Source: Alicyclobacillus hesperidum | Lineage (GTDB): Bacteria; Bacillota; Bacilli; Alicyclobacillales; Alicyclobacillaceae | DNA: 33,593 nucleotides | NCBI RefSeq assembly: GCF_900107035.1 | Contig: NZ_FNOJ01000021.1 | Span: forward strand, 1-33,593 | Direction: 5' to 3' | Part shown: positions 15,898 through 26,286 of the stretch, piece after piece | Layout: every line of letters starts with the position of its first letter | How positions within the stretch are numbered: position 1 is the first letter of the stretch | Made by a program: the position numbers and the translations under genes | The notes under the pieces: generated by a model | What the model was told of the DNA's origin: nothing | Seen by the model: only the letters and a program-made list of their open reading frames with translations | Database searches by the model: none

Positions 15898-16881
15898 TCA
15901 ATACGCACCACGAATCCAGGGTTTGACCTCGTGATCGTAGAAGGACTGCAATTTGCGACGCTCTTCGGCGGTGAAGGATGGTACGTGCAACGCTTCCAGA
16001 TTGTCCTGTACCTGTGCCGCGTTTTTGAAGCCTGGAATGGCACACGTGACTTCCTCGTGATCGAGCACCCAGCGAATGGCGGCGCGTGCCATATTGCCAC
16101 GACCGTTCGCGATCCATGTGAGCTGATCGGCCAACTCCACACCTTTCGCGAAGCCAAGCCCAGCGAACGTCTCACCGACATTGAACTGTTCGCCATTCTC
16201 GTTAAACGAACGGTGATCGTCCGGCGCAAACCGGGTGTCTCGCGTAAACTTGCCTGTCAGGAGCCCGCTGGCCAATGGCAGACGAACCAGAATACCGACC
16301 CCTTGCGCCTTGGCCCTCGGAAGGAGCTCGTCAAGTGGCTTTTGCCGGAAGATGTTGAAAATGACTTGTAGAGCCTTGACATTTGGATAATTCAAGCAGA
16401 TAAGTCCCTCTTCCACACTCTCCACGCTGACACCGTAATAGCGAATTTTCCCCTCCGCTTGCAGCTTATCTAACACCCCAAACACTTCCCCATCGCGCAG
16501 AACGTTCGTAGGCGGACAGTGAATCTGATAAAGGTCTATCCGATCTCGCTGCAGCCGCTTCAGACTGGCTTCGCAAAAACGACGGATGGACGCCTCCGCA
16601 TAAGTTGCGGGATTATGAATGTCGCCAGCACGACAGAACTTCGTCGCAATGTAAATCTGGTCTTCCTTGCCCTTCGTGGCTTGCGCCAACAGTTCCTCAC
16701 TGTGCCCATCTCCGTAGACATCGGCCGTATCAAAGAAATTAACGCCAGCGTCAATGGCTGCCGCCAATCCTTCTAGCGATGCTTTGTCGTCGATTTTCCC
16801 CCACGATCCGCCGATGGCCCACGTTCCAAAACTCACTTCACTAACCTGCAACTCTGTCGAACCCAAATTCCGATAATGCAT
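15898..16881 (-). CDS. Aldo/keto reductase
   Basis: The family reduces aldehydes and ketones with NADPH, or oxidises the matching alcohols, in the cytoplasm. The 327-residue protein is of normal length and has the full catalytic tetrad: D51 and Y56 in FDTADVYGDGHSEE, K81 in IATKFC and H121 in DLYQIHCPP. The start LGSTELQVSEVSFGTWAIGG is typical of the YajO/IolS-like oxidoreductase group. The C-terminal segment AIRWVLDHEEVTCAIPGFKN carries the usual cofactor-binding region. AGGAGG lies ten bases before the ATG. It stands alone, convergent with the amylase and divergent from exoA. The substrate cannot be told from the sequence. Confidence 0.9.
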   Translation of the reverse strand: MHYRNLGSTELQVSEVSFGTWAIGGSWGKIDDKASLEGLAAAIDAGVNFFDTADVYGDGHSEELLAQATKGKEDQIYIATKFCRAGDIHNPATYAEASIRRFCEASLKRLQRDRIDLYQIHCPPTNVLRDGEVFGVLDKLQAEGKIRYYGVSVESVEEGLICLNYPNVKALQVIFNIFRQKPLDELLPRAKAQGVGILVRLPLASGLLTGKFTRDTRFAPDDHRSFNENGEQFNVGETFAGLGFAKGVELADQLTWIANGRGNMARAAIRWVLDHEEVTCAIPGFKNAAQVQDNLEALHVPSFTAEERRKLQSFYDHEVKPWIRGAY

Positions 16882-17016
16882 ATCATCGATACCTCCTATG
16901 TATGGCTTTTCACATTATCCATGATTCCGAGCGGGAGTACTAGCAGGCGATGAAGGATGATGCTGAGAAGCACAGTTGGTATGTTATGCTTTGTGCAACA
17001 AGGAGGCTTGTACCCA

Positions 17017-17772
17017 GTGAAATGCGTATCCTGGAATGTCAATGGTCTGCGTGCATGTGTCAATAAAGGATTTCTCGACTATTTTCGCGATGTCGATGCC
17101 GATCTCTTCTGCTTGCAGGAAACTAAGTTGCAAGAAGGGCAAATCGAGCTAGACCTCGGCGATTCGTATCAACAATATTGGAATTACGCCGAAAAGAAAG
17201 GATACTCGGGAACGGCCGTGTTTACAAAGATCCCTCCGCTGTCGGTGCGGTACGGAATCGAGGACGACAGCGAACCGGAGGGCCGCATCATCACACTTGA
17301 GTTTGAGGCGTGCTATGTTGTCACCGTCTATACCCCGAATGCCAAGCGCGATCTCTCCCGCCTGCCCTACCGACTGGAATGGGAAGACAGGTTTCGCGCG
17401 TATTTGCTTCATCTTGACCAAAACAAGCCTGTGATTGCCTGCGGCGACTTGAATGTCGCACACGAAGAAATCGATATCAAGAATGCCAAATCCAATCGTG
17501 GCAACTCGGGTTTTACAGACGAAGAACGCAGCAAGATGACGCAACTTTTAGATGCAGGCTTCACCGATACGTTCCGCTATCTCCATCCGGACCGAGCCGA
17601 CGCATACACATGGTGGTCAAACATGCCAAAAGTGCGCGAACGAAACATTGGATGGCGGATCGACTACTTTTTGATTTCGAATCGCTTGCGAGACAAGATC
17701 ATCGATGCACGCATTGACGCGCATGTACTGGGTAGCGATCATTGCCCCATTGTATTGGAAGTCGAGGTATAA
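17017..17772 (+). CDS. exoA: Exodeoxyribonuclease III / AP endonuclease
   Basis: This enzyme nicks DNA at abasic sites and removes 3' blocking groups in base excision repair. The 251-residue protein has the family motifs in order: VSWNVNGLRAC at the N-terminus, LQETKLQEG with the metal-binding Glu (E35), VYTPNA, ACGDLNVAHEEIDIKN, WRIDYFLIS and GSDHCPIVLE with the catalytic Asp-His pair. I start it at GTG 17017, ten bases after AGGAGG; the frame is open for 20 codons upstream but those lack a ribosome binding site and family similarity. The MOSC gene follows 64 bases downstream on the same strand and may be co-transcribed. Confidence 0.93.
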   Translation: MKCVSWNVNGLRACVNKGFLDYFRDVDADLFCLQETKLQEGQIELDLGDSYQQYWNYAEKKGYSGTAVFTKIPPLSVRYGIEDDSEPEGRIITLEFEACYVVTVYTPNAKRDLSRLPYRLEWEDRFRAYLLHLDQNKPVIACGDLNVAHEEIDIKNAKSNRGNSGFTDEERSKMTQLLDAGFTDTFRYLHPDRADAYTWWSNMPKVRERNIGWRIDYFLISNRLRDKIIDARIDAHVLGSDHCPIVLEVEV

Positions 17773-17836
17773 GCAGATTCATCGGCAACGGGTGCGGCCG
17801 GTTTGGTGCGAATCTGACAAGGAGGGTGTGTTACAC

Positions 17837-18508
17837 GTGTCCTCACCACGCGTTCTATCGATTCAAGTTGGAGTGCCAAAGCGCTACGAGGGTGGATCAA
17901 CATCGACCGAGAAAGCGTGGTACTCAGCGTTTGATAAACAGCCTGTTTCTGACAAGCGCTATGTGCAAATCACGCACATCGATGGCGATGCGCAGGCGGA
18001 TCGCAAGAATCATGGCGGACCGGACAAAGCGGTGCTGTGCTACGCCGCGGACCATTATTGGACATGGCAACACGAGTTAGGTGTCAAGCTGCCTCATGGT
18101 GGGTTCGGCGAAAATCTAACCATCGACGGCATGGACGAAACCAACGTCTGCATTGGAGATGTCGTGGCGATTGGCGAAGCGAAATTTCAGGTCAGTCAAA
18201 TGCGCGGCCCTTGCTGGAAAATTTCTGCGCGTTGGGGCATTCCGGATTTACTCGACAAGGTCAAAGCGACCGGGCGCACGGGTTGGTACTTACGCGTGCT
18301 TAAAGAGGGTTATATTGAGTCGGGACAACCTATCAACTTGCTGGAACGAATACACCCCAATTGGACCATCGAGCGGGTCAATCACGTTTGTGAAGGCCGC
18401 CTGAATGATGCCCAAGCGATCCAGGATTTGCTTGCGGTAAACGAGCTATCTGCCGCCGCCAAGAAAGTGGTGGAATTGCGCTTGCGTCGGATTCTCGATC
18501 ACGCGTGA
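17837..18508 (+). CDS. yiiM: YiiM-like MOSC domain protein
   Basis: MOSC proteins bind or transfer sulfur with the molybdenum cofactor; YiiM-type members reduce N-hydroxylated compounds. The 223-residue length matches E. coli YiiM (224 as I recall). Visible family segments are DGDAQADRKNHGGPDKAVLCY, FGENLTIDGMDETNVCIGD and QMRGPCWKIS with the conserved Cys at 126. The C-terminal 45 residues fit the 3-alpha domain that follows MOSC in this subgroup. The start is GTG at 17837, 11 bases after AGGAGG; the frame is open upstream into exoA but the family begins here. No molybdenum cofactor genes are in the window, so its redox partner is unknown. Confidence 0.87.
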   Translation: MSSPRVLSIQVGVPKRYEGGSTSTEKAWYSAFDKQPVSDKRYVQITHIDGDAQADRKNHGGPDKAVLCYAADHYWTWQHELGVKLPHGGFGENLTIDGMDETNVCIGDVVAIGEAKFQVSQMRGPCWKISARWGIPDLLDKVKATGRTGWYLRVLKEGYIESGQPINLLERIHPNWTIERVNHVCEGRLNDAQAIQDLLAVNELSAAAKKVVELRLRRILDHA

Positions 18509-18528
18509 TCGCATTGCCGGATGAACAA

Positions 18529-18558
18529 GGAGAGTATCCCAGTGTGCGAGATCTCTCC
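18529..18558. terminator. Hairpin between yiiM and lipoprotein genes
   Basis: GGAGAG-T-ATC (18529-18538) pairs with GATCTCTCC (18550-18558) with one bulged base. It lies 20 bases after the yiiM stop and 24 bases after the end of the opposing lipoprotein gene. No T-run follows, so it is only a likely terminator. Confidence 0.4.
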
Positions 18559-18582
18559 TCCTGCTTATTCCTAGCAAACCTT

Positions 18583-19992
18583 TTACGATTTAACCGGCCA
18601 GTACGCGTTGTCGCGAATCACGTAACCTGGCAGTGCAACGGGTGGCTTATGGTGAAACTGCGCCTCGACCTGCTGTGGAGTCATCGGAATCATGCCTATG
18701 GCATCCGTATTGATCGGATTTCGCAAAATCGACAGGATCTGCTGCCCCAACTGGGTGCGCTCACTGGCCAGAGGATCACTTGTAGCGAATGGAAATTCCA
18801 ACGCCCAAATGAAATCAGACGGCAAGTCGCCGTGATTGTAGATGGCCGGATTCATGTTCCAAGCTGTCCGTTGGCCGTCTTGATACACGTGAAACGACGG
18901 TACACCAGGCACTTTCGCACCGACAACCGTATCCCAGTAACTCGCCAGACTGTCTGCCAACTCCTGCTCATCCGATGATAAGGTGGCGATGGCAGCTTTC
19001 GTTTCAGCACGGACGTACGCGCCACTGGGTTTCCGTAGAACAGGACTGATTGCCCGAACGACGTTGCCAGATGCCTCGCTTGGCGACGGATTGGCTGGGA
19101 AGCACCCCACCCATTGCCCCACGGCCACCCAAACGTCATTCCCACTCCGCACCCATGTGGGCAGGACGAGATTCGTACCGGTAGATACCGCCCAAATGTA
19201 CTCGGTATAACTTGGGGGAATCGAGTACTCAACCGCTTGCCCCGTTTGCAAATTGAATGCCACTAACCGATCCCAATAGCGAAACGCCCACAATAAGGGC
19301 TGTTGCTTCGGGTAAAACGGAGGGTACTGCGGCCCTTTGAGTGCCACCCAAAGCCAATTGCCCACCTGGCCAAGAATCTGGTTGTCAAGTGTGCCGGGTG
19401 CTGGCCCTTCCGGATTTGCCGCCGATCCGTACATCGGGATGGCACTCGGCCATTTGGCTGCAGGCTTTCCCTGTACATCGACCGTAACAGCCTGCGCCTG
19501 GAAGTTACTTGGAAATGTCGCCGGAAAGACGAGCTTCGCCGGCCCTTGATAGGTTGCTTGTGCTTGAGCCGGCACTTCGCCCGCAGGTTGGACCGTGTCA
19601 GCCGCCGGATCGAACCATGCCGTGTGCCACATCTTCGAGAACACGAAGCCAGATGCGTGGTTGACCGGCGTATCCGTGCGAATCAACAGTTGTAAGCGGC
19701 CATCCTGAACTCGCAAACCGGCGATCGCGCTGTCCGGGCCAAACGAGGTGATGATGGGCACATAATACCATCCGATGGATTGCGTGCCCTGTGTGCTTGT
19801 TGAAGCGGCACCCACAGCCCCCACGCCTGCACGATGCTTGTTCGAAACGGTTTGCGTCTGGTGAGAAGCACTTGCTTGAGCATGCGGATGGGAACCAGCG
19901 GACGTGATATCCGGATAGCAGCCTGTTATACCTATCACAGGGGTACAAACTGCGGCTAAGGCAAGTCCTCGCCGCAACCTACTGTTATTCAT
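18583..19992 (-). CDS. Predicted lipoprotein of unknown function
   Basis: I do not recognise this protein. It is 469 residues with a lipoprotein signal: charged start MNNSRLRRG, hydrophobic stretch and lipobox GITGC with the lipidated Cys at 25. A low-complexity Ala/Ser/Gln/His-rich linker of about 45 residues follows, then one large globular region rich in Trp, Tyr, Pro and Gly without internal repeats that I can see. It should therefore be anchored outside the membrane. I start it at ATG 19990-19992, preceded by GGAGG eight bases away; the frame is open for 20 more codons without a better site. It lies alone between yiiM (convergent) and the GH3 gene (divergent). A cell-envelope or sugar-related role is possible from the neighbours, but nothing in the sequence shows it. 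Confidence 0.75.
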   Translation of the reverse strand: MNNSRLRRGLALAAVCTPVIGITGCYPDITSAGSHPHAQASASHQTQTVSNKHRAGVGAVGAASTSTQGTQSIGWYYVPIITSFGPDSAIAGLRVQDGRLQLLIRTDTPVNHASGFVFSKMWHTAWFDPAADTVQPAGEVPAQAQATYQGPAKLVFPATFPSNFQAQAVTVDVQGKPAAKWPSAIPMYGSAANPEGPAPGTLDNQILGQVGNWLWVALKGPQYPPFYPKQQPLLWAFRYWDRLVAFNLQTGQAVEYSIPPSYTEYIWAVSTGTNLVLPTWVRSGNDVWVAVGQWVGCFPANPSPSEASGNVVRAISPVLRKPSGAYVRAETKAAIATLSSDEQELADSLASYWDTVVGAKVPGVPSFHVYQDGQRTAWNMNPAIYNHGDLPSDFIWALEFPFATSDPLASERTQLGQQILSILRNPINTDAIGMIPMTPQQVEAQFHHKPPVALPGYVIRDNAYWPVKS

Positions 19993-20214
19993 GCTCGATG
20001 CCTCCATGTTGGTCAACAATCTCCGAAAAGCGCTTGACAAAAGTGAAATCATCCACTGCAGCCTGTACGATGATCGACAAAATTATAGTAGAGAAAAAAG
20101 ATGGACCGCTGTAGAGTGATCTTAATGGAATACTGTCATAACCACCATCGATGCCTTGCCGTTTTGCGCTGATGTTTTCCTGAAGCACGAAAGACTCATT
20201 TTGAGGAGGTCGCT

Positions 20215-22479
20215 ATGAATCATCAAGAACAGATTGCCCAGATGACACTTGAAGAGAAGGCTTCACTTTGTTCTGGTTTGAATCTTTGGCAGACAAAGCC
20301 CATTGAACGCCTGGGTATCCCATCGCTCTGTTTGACGGATGGCCCGCATGGCGTTCGTTTGCAGAAAGCAGGCGGAACATTGTTTGAGTCCGAGCCTGCC
20401 ACCTGCTTTCCAACGGCCACGGCGCTCGCAAGTTCATGGGATCCAGCGCTGATCGAACGCTTGGGGCAAGCACTTGGCGAGGAATGCCGTAGCCTTGGCG
20501 TGCACGTGCTGTTGGGACCGGGTGCAAATATCAAACGCTCCCCCCTTTGCGGCCGCAACTTCGAGTACTTCTCCGAAGATCCGTTGTTATCAGGCGAAAT
20601 GGCCGCGGCGCATATCCGCGGCGTACAATCGCGCGGTGTCGGAACATCGCTGAAACACTTTGCAGCCAACAACCAGGAGTACCGCCGCATGACAACAAGC
20701 GCGGAGGTCGACGAACGCACGTTGCGCGAAATCTATCTTGCTAGTTTCGAAAGCGCTATCAAAGGTGGCCGCCCCTGGACCGTGATGTGCGCATACAACC
20801 GTTTGAATGGCACGTACTGCTCGGAAAACGGCTGGCTCCTCAACGATGTGCTGCGCGATGATTGGGAATTCGACGGGATCGTCATGTCCGATTGGGGCGC
20901 CGTCAACGATCGCGTTGCCGGTATGGGCGCAGGCCTTGATCTCGAAATGCCCGGCGGCCCTTATGCGCAGGATCAAGCCATTGTTGCCGCCGTGCGCGAA
21001 GGACGCCTACCCGAAGACGTGCTCAATCGCACAGTTGATCGCATTCTGACATTGATCGATCGCGTTCTTCAATCGGCACCGGCATCCCCGTATGACGCGG
21101 AAGCTCACCATCGCTTGGCGCGGCAGGTGGCGGCAGAATCGATGATACTCCTAAAGCACGAGCAATCTCTACTCCCCATCCCTCATGGCAAGCGGATCGC
21201 CGTACTTGGTGCATTCGCTGTCCATCCGCGTTACCAAGGCGGAGGCAGTTCGCACGTCACCCCCACACAAGTTGACGAGCCCTTGGCGGAGCTTCGCCGC
21301 ACATTCGGTGCTGATGCAGTCGCCTATGCGCCAGGTTACGATCTCGACGCCGATGAACCATCCCAAGCGCTGTTGAACGAAGCCAGAACGCTCGCACAAC
21401 AGGCCGACATCGCCATCGTCTTCGCCGGTCTACCGGAGCGCTATGAGTCTGAAGGTTTTGACCGCACGCATCTCGCCATGCCTGCAGCCCATACGGCACT
21501 CATTGAAGCTGTGGCTGCCGCTCAGCCCAACACCGTGGTTGTGCTCGCCAATGGCGCACCTATCGAGATGCCATGGATCGATGGCGTTCCGGCCGTGATC
21601 GAAGCGTATCTGGCAGGGCAAGCATTCGGGGGCGCGATTGCCGATGTGCTTTCTGGCGAAGTCAATCCGAGCGGGAAACTGGCCGAGAGCTTTCCGATAC
21701 GACTGGAGCACAACCCATCGCATCTCTTCTTCCCCGGAAATGGCGATCGCGTCGAGTATCGGGAAGGAGTATTTGTCGGTTACCGATACTATGACGCGAA
21801 AGCGATGGACGTGCGGTTTCCGTTCGGGCATGGACTCAGTTACACAACGTTCGCCTATCGAAGTCTCAAGTTGTCCGATGAGCGTCTGCGAGACGATGCG
21901 GTACTTGAAGTCAATGTCGAAATCGAAAACACGGGAGAACGTTTGGGTAAAGAAGTCGTGCAACTGTACGTCGAACCCTGTACACCCAGCATCTCTCGCC
22001 CACTGCGTGAATTACGCGCATTCGCCAAGATCGAACTTGCACCCGGCGAGCGAAAGCACGTCGTGTTTCACCTTAATAAACGCGCATTCGCCCACTACGA
22101 CGTCGATTGCGCTGACTTTGTCGTCGAAAGCGGCACGTACCGGATTTGCATTGGCGCCTCCTCGCGCGACCTCCGATTGTTCGGTGACGTACAAATCGAA
22201 TCGACAACACCGCCTCGCCCTGTGATTGTGCACGAGAACGCCACCATTGGCGATTTGTTGGAAGATCCAGTAACGGGACCGGTGATGAAACGGATTCTTG
22301 ACGATGCACTCGCATCCTCGCCTATGTCCGCGATGTCTAACGACAACCCAGGCATGTTTGAAGCTATGATGCGATTCACCCCCATTGGCCGCACAACGAC
22401 GCTCTTTGGTGTTCCACGAGAACAAGTGCAGGTCGTGATGGAAGAGTTGAAGCGCACGAGGGATCATGAAACGATCTAG
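20215..22479 (+). CDS. bglB: GH3 beta-glucosidase
   Basis: GH3 beta-glucosidases release glucose from cellobiose and other beta-glucosides. The 754-residue protein has the N-terminal barrel beginning [12 protein letters not shown] and [14 protein letters not shown], the [12 protein letters not shown] segment, and nucleophile D226 in [10 protein letters not shown]. The second alpha/beta domain carries ESEGFDR (411-417), which should supply the acid/base Glu. It ends with a fibronectin-like domain (about 575-650) and a helical tail. It matches my memory of Clostridium thermocellum BglB in order and size. There is no signal peptide, so it is cytoplasmic and needs imported sugars. GAGGAGG lies just before the ATG. 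No sugar transporter is next to it in this window. The exact sugar is uncertain; beta-xylosidase activity is possible. Confidence 0.92.
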   Translation: MNHQEQIAQMTLEEKASLCSGLNLWQTKPIERLGIPSLCLTDGPHGVRLQKAGGTLFESEPATCFPTATALASSWDPALIERLGQALGEECRSLGVHVLLGPGANIKRSPLCGRNFEYFSEDPLLSGEMAAAHIRGVQSRGVGTSLKHFAANNQEYRRMTTSAEVDERTLREIYLASFESAIKGGRPWTVMCAYNRLNGTYCSENGWLLNDVLRDDWEFDGIVMSDWGAVNDRVAGMGAGLDLEMPGGPYAQDQAIVAAVREGRLPEDVLNRTVDRILTLIDRVLQSAPASPYDAEAHHRLARQVAAESMILLKHEQSLLPIPHGKRIAVLGAFAVHPRYQGGGSSHVTPTQVDEPLAELRRTFGADAVAYAPGYDLDADEPSQALLNEARTLAQQADIAIVFAGLPERYESEGFDRTHLAMPAAHTALIEAVAAAQPNTVVVLANGAPIEMPWIDGVPAVIEAYLAGQAFGGAIADVLSGEVNPSGKLAESFPIRLEHNPSHLFFPGNGDRVEYREGVFVGYRYYDAKAMDVRFPFGHGLSYTTFAYRSLKLSDERLRDDAVLEVNVEIENTGERLGKEVVQLYVEPCTPSISRPLRELRAFAKIELAPGERKHVVFHLNKRAFAHYDVDCADFVVESGTYRICIGASSRDLRLFGDVQIESTTPPRPVIVHENATIGDLLEDPVTGPVMKRILDDALASSPMSAMSNDNPGMFEAMMRFTPIGRTTTLFGVPREQVQVVMEELKRTRDHETI

Positions 22480-22776
22480 CTCTTTCAAACGCGCATAACA
22501 CAACTACGCCCCTTTGCCGTGACCAGCGCGCTCAAATAGCGTAAGACGTGGCTTGTTATCCCAAGAATAGATGCGAGTAACGTTTTAAGTTGAAGTTCTG
22601 GGGCCACCATCATCGCGCGATCGAGCAAAGCGCCCAAGTCCTCGCCGACGATAATCGGCATGAATGTAAATGCTGATTTCAGCGGTATTTTGGTATGCCG
22701 GACGTCCGTAGATGAAAAGCACAACAAAAAGGCCCAGCCATCGTGGGTGGGCCTGATTTCGGTCAGGAAGTACCAT
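22480..22776 (-). pseudogene. Degraded GNAT acetyltransferase (phosphinothricin acetyltransferase-like)
   Basis: Two minus-strand frames together resemble one protein of the phosphinothricin-type N-acetyltransferase group. One frame gives YGRPAYQNTAEISIYIHADY then RRRGLG, the usual RPAYxxTxExSVYVHxDYRGxGIG acetyl-CoA site. From about 22650 the continuation is in another frame, LGALLDRAMMVAPELQLKTL followed by LASILG, as in the family segment ALLxxLIxxAxxxGxxxLxAxI. The N-terminal half, and the C-terminal GF region after the second frame, are missing or changed. I see no intact start. The malic-enzyme terminator lies inside the upstream end of the remnant. Base-level similarity to an intact gene was not tested. 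Confidence 0.6.
22726..22753 (-). terminator. Terminator of the lldP-malic enzyme operon
   Basis: On the minus strand GGCCCA (22748-22753) pairs with TGGGCC (22731-22736), helped by an inner CC/GG pair, and is followed by TTTTTGTTG (T-run 22726-22730). It lies about 95 bases after the malic enzyme stop codon. Confidence 0.75.
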
Positions 22777-22847
22777 CAGATGAAAAAGTGAACTATCAAC
22801 ATCCGTGTCTGCGCAACCTCGATGGATCTAGAAGCTCACATGTCAAT

Positions 22848-24272
<1,425 letters not shown>

Positions 24273-24316
24273 GCTCGACCTCCTCGGGTGCCGTCGTGAT
24301 CCAATAGTACGACCTT

Positions 24317-25954
24317 TTAGGGTTTCGGAATCATGCCGGTCCACACGTGTGCTTGTAGAGTTACTAAAATCCCCAGGAGAACCGTTAGCACGAGACTATG
24401 CCAGAACGTGCGCCGGATCACGAGACCTTCTTTGCCACGCAGTTCGCCCGTCGATACGCCCGTCGTCACGTTCTGCGGCGAAATCATCTTGCTCATCACC
24501 GCCCCGGACGAGTTGGTCGCCGCCATCAAGACGGGATTAAGGTGCAGCCGATTGGCAGCCACCACCTGCAAGTTGCCAAAGAGCGCGTTCGACGACGTAT
24601 CCGATCCAGAAAGGAAGCATGCAATCCAGCCGAGGAATCCGGAGAAGAATGGGAACCAACTGCCCAGTGCCGCGACCGCCACGCCAAGCGTATAGGCCAT
24701 GCCTGAGTAGTTGTACAAATACGCGAGCCCGACGATAAACATCACCGTCAAAATGGGAAAAACGAGTTGTTTCCATGTATCGGCGGCGGCGAGCCAGAAC
24801 GTCTTCCATCCCGCACGCAGGAACAACGCGGTAAGGATGACGGCGACGAGAATCGCCGTGCCCGTCGCCAACGGCTGAAATGCCCACACTGCATCGTACG
24901 GCTTCTGATATAGAGTCAAATAGACTTGGTCATTCAACCCGGGCCAGCTGATCTTTCTTTGACCGATGTCAGCGATTTTCAGGAATGTCCAGACGATGAC
25001 GACGCCCGTCACGGTCAGCCAAGGTACCCAGCCTCGCCACAGCGAGCCTGTTGAACTGCCTTCGACTGTCGCGGCGGTCTCGTTGTGTGCCCCTAAATGC
25101 ACGAACGAGCGGAAGAGATTCGTGTCCTTTGGCCGCCACACGCGCGTGAAAAGCACGATACATACCAATGATACGAGCGCGGCGAGTACGTCAGGGAGTG
25201 CTGGGCCAAGAAAGTTGGCAACCGCAAACTGGGTGACAGCGTATGAGAGTCCACCCACGAGCGCCACGGGCCAGGCTCCTTTTAAAGCCTTCCATCCCCC
25301 CATGACGACAATCACGTAAAATGGAAGTATGAATGCAAAGATGGGCAACTGGCGACCGACCATTGAAGATAAAGCGTTTACATTGAGGTTGGTCACAGAG
25401 CCGAGTGTCACGATAGGCACACCCAATGCGCCGAAGGCAACAGGTGCAGTATCGAAAATAAGGGCGTAGGTGACAGCTTCCAAGACAGGAAAGCCAAGCC
25501 CCACCAACAAGGCAGAAGCAATGGCAACCGGCGTGCCAAATCCCGCAATGCCCTCCATCAGCGCGCCAAAACCGAACGCAATGATGAGGAGCTGAATACG
25601 TCTGTCGTCCGTTGCGTACCGATACATCCAGTCGCGAAACTGTGCAAATGCGCCCGTTCGCTGGCTAAGGTTGTATAGCCACATCGCATTCCAGACGATC
25701 CACATGACAGGCCAGACCGCAAACACCATGCCCTCACCGATAGAGCTCATCGCGAGATGGAACGGCATCTGCCAACCAGCAATGGCTTCAATGAGACCTA
25801 CGATGAGACCAGAAAGCGCCGAAATCCAGGCAGGTGCACGCACCACGCCAAGGAGAACAAGAACGACTGCAATCGGAATGACACCGACAAGAAATGACAG
25901 TCCTGTCGAGTGGCCGATAGGCGTTAAAAGTTGGTGAAACAACCCATTCCCCAT
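24317..25954 (-). CDS. lldP: LctP-family lactate/glycolate permease
   Basis: LctP transporters bring lactate, and in some cases glycolate, into the cell with protons. The 545-residue length matches LldP/GlcA of E. coli (about 550-560). The protein is a chain of hydrophobic helices with the family segments FGFGALMEGIAGFGTPVAIA, TAPVAFGALGVPIVTLG, GFLGWIACFLSGSDTSSNAL and LMAATNSSGAVMSKMISPQN. I start it at ATG 25952-25954, four bases after GGGGGGAG; the frame is open for 29 codons upstream. It is the first gene of a pair with malic enzyme. Because the neighbours oxidise and use glycolate, glycolate is the favoured substrate; lactate is not excluded. Confidence 0.9.
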   Translation of the reverse strand: MGNGLFHQLLTPIGHSTGLSFLVGVIPIAVVLVLLGVVRAPAWISALSGLIVGLIEAIAGWQMPFHLAMSSIGEGMVFAVWPVMWIVWNAMWLYNLSQRTGAFAQFRDWMYRYATDDRRIQLLIIAFGFGALMEGIAGFGTPVAIASALLVGLGFPVLEAVTYALIFDTAPVAFGALGVPIVTLGSVTNLNVNALSSMVGRQLPIFAFILPFYVIVVMGGWKALKGAWPVALVGGLSYAVTQFAVANFLGPALPDVLAALVSLVCIVLFTRVWRPKDTNLFRSFVHLGAHNETAATVEGSSTGSLWRGWVPWLTVTGVVIVWTFLKIADIGQRKISWPGLNDQVYLTLYQKPYDAVWAFQPLATGTAILVAVILTALFLRAGWKTFWLAAADTWKQLVFPILTVMFIVGLAYLYNYSGMAYTLGVAVAALGSWFPFFSGFLGWIACFLSGSDTSSNALFGNLQVVAANRLHLNPVLMAATNSSGAVMSKMISPQNVTTGVSTGELRGKEGLVIRRTFWHSLVLTVLLGILVTLQAHVWTGMIPKP

Positions 25955-26286
25955 CAGACTCCCCCCATTCGCATGCATAACCAAAGGCATAGCCCAAATC
26001 GTAGTACCGAAACGTTGAATCCTCCTGGCTGGTCGTCTCACCTCCTATCGCTTTATAAGCCACTCTTCTGAGGTCATTGTAGTATGGCACCCACCCAATG
26101 AAAACGATTTCTAAGGCAGGTCTCAAAAGATTCCGTATACCAGAATGAAGTTACGAAAATTTGACGCCAAAGACTTCTTCATCCTTCCGGACGTTCGCGT
26201 TCTGTAATTCAGAACATTATTTCTTATTACACAACAACGTGCTATCATGAAAGCGTATCCAGGGATACGAGGGAGGAGAGATCGGG
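25955..26286. promoter_or_regulatory. Divergent control region between lldP and aceB
   Basis: The 332 bases hold the control signals of two divergent units. For lldP, minus-strand TTTTCA (26099-26104) and TACAAT (26076-26081) are 17 bases apart. For aceB, TATCAT (26243-26248) is a possible -10 with a poor -35 (TTTCTT, 26220-26225). A 17-base palindrome lies at 26199-26215, and a weaker one of the same 6-5-6 design, ATTCCG-TATAC-CAGAAT, at 26130-26146. No gene was seen. Confidence 0.6.
26199..26223. promoter_or_regulatory. Candidate operator of the glycolate regulon at aceB
   Basis: GTTCTGTAATTCAGAAC (26199-26215) is a perfect 6-bp inverted repeat around five bases. Its right half extends to TATTTC; the 18 bases 26206-26223 match the element before glcE at 16 positions. 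It ends 63 bases before the aceB ATG and touches the weak -35. An IclR-family regulator is encoded nearby, but the link is inferred. Confidence 0.6.

Noticed and set aside
20030-20110. Promoter with TTGACA (plus) or TATAAT (minus) between the lipoprotein and GH3 genes
   Set aside because: Each box lacks a partner at 16-18 bases on its own strand, so neither gene could be given a supported promoter.
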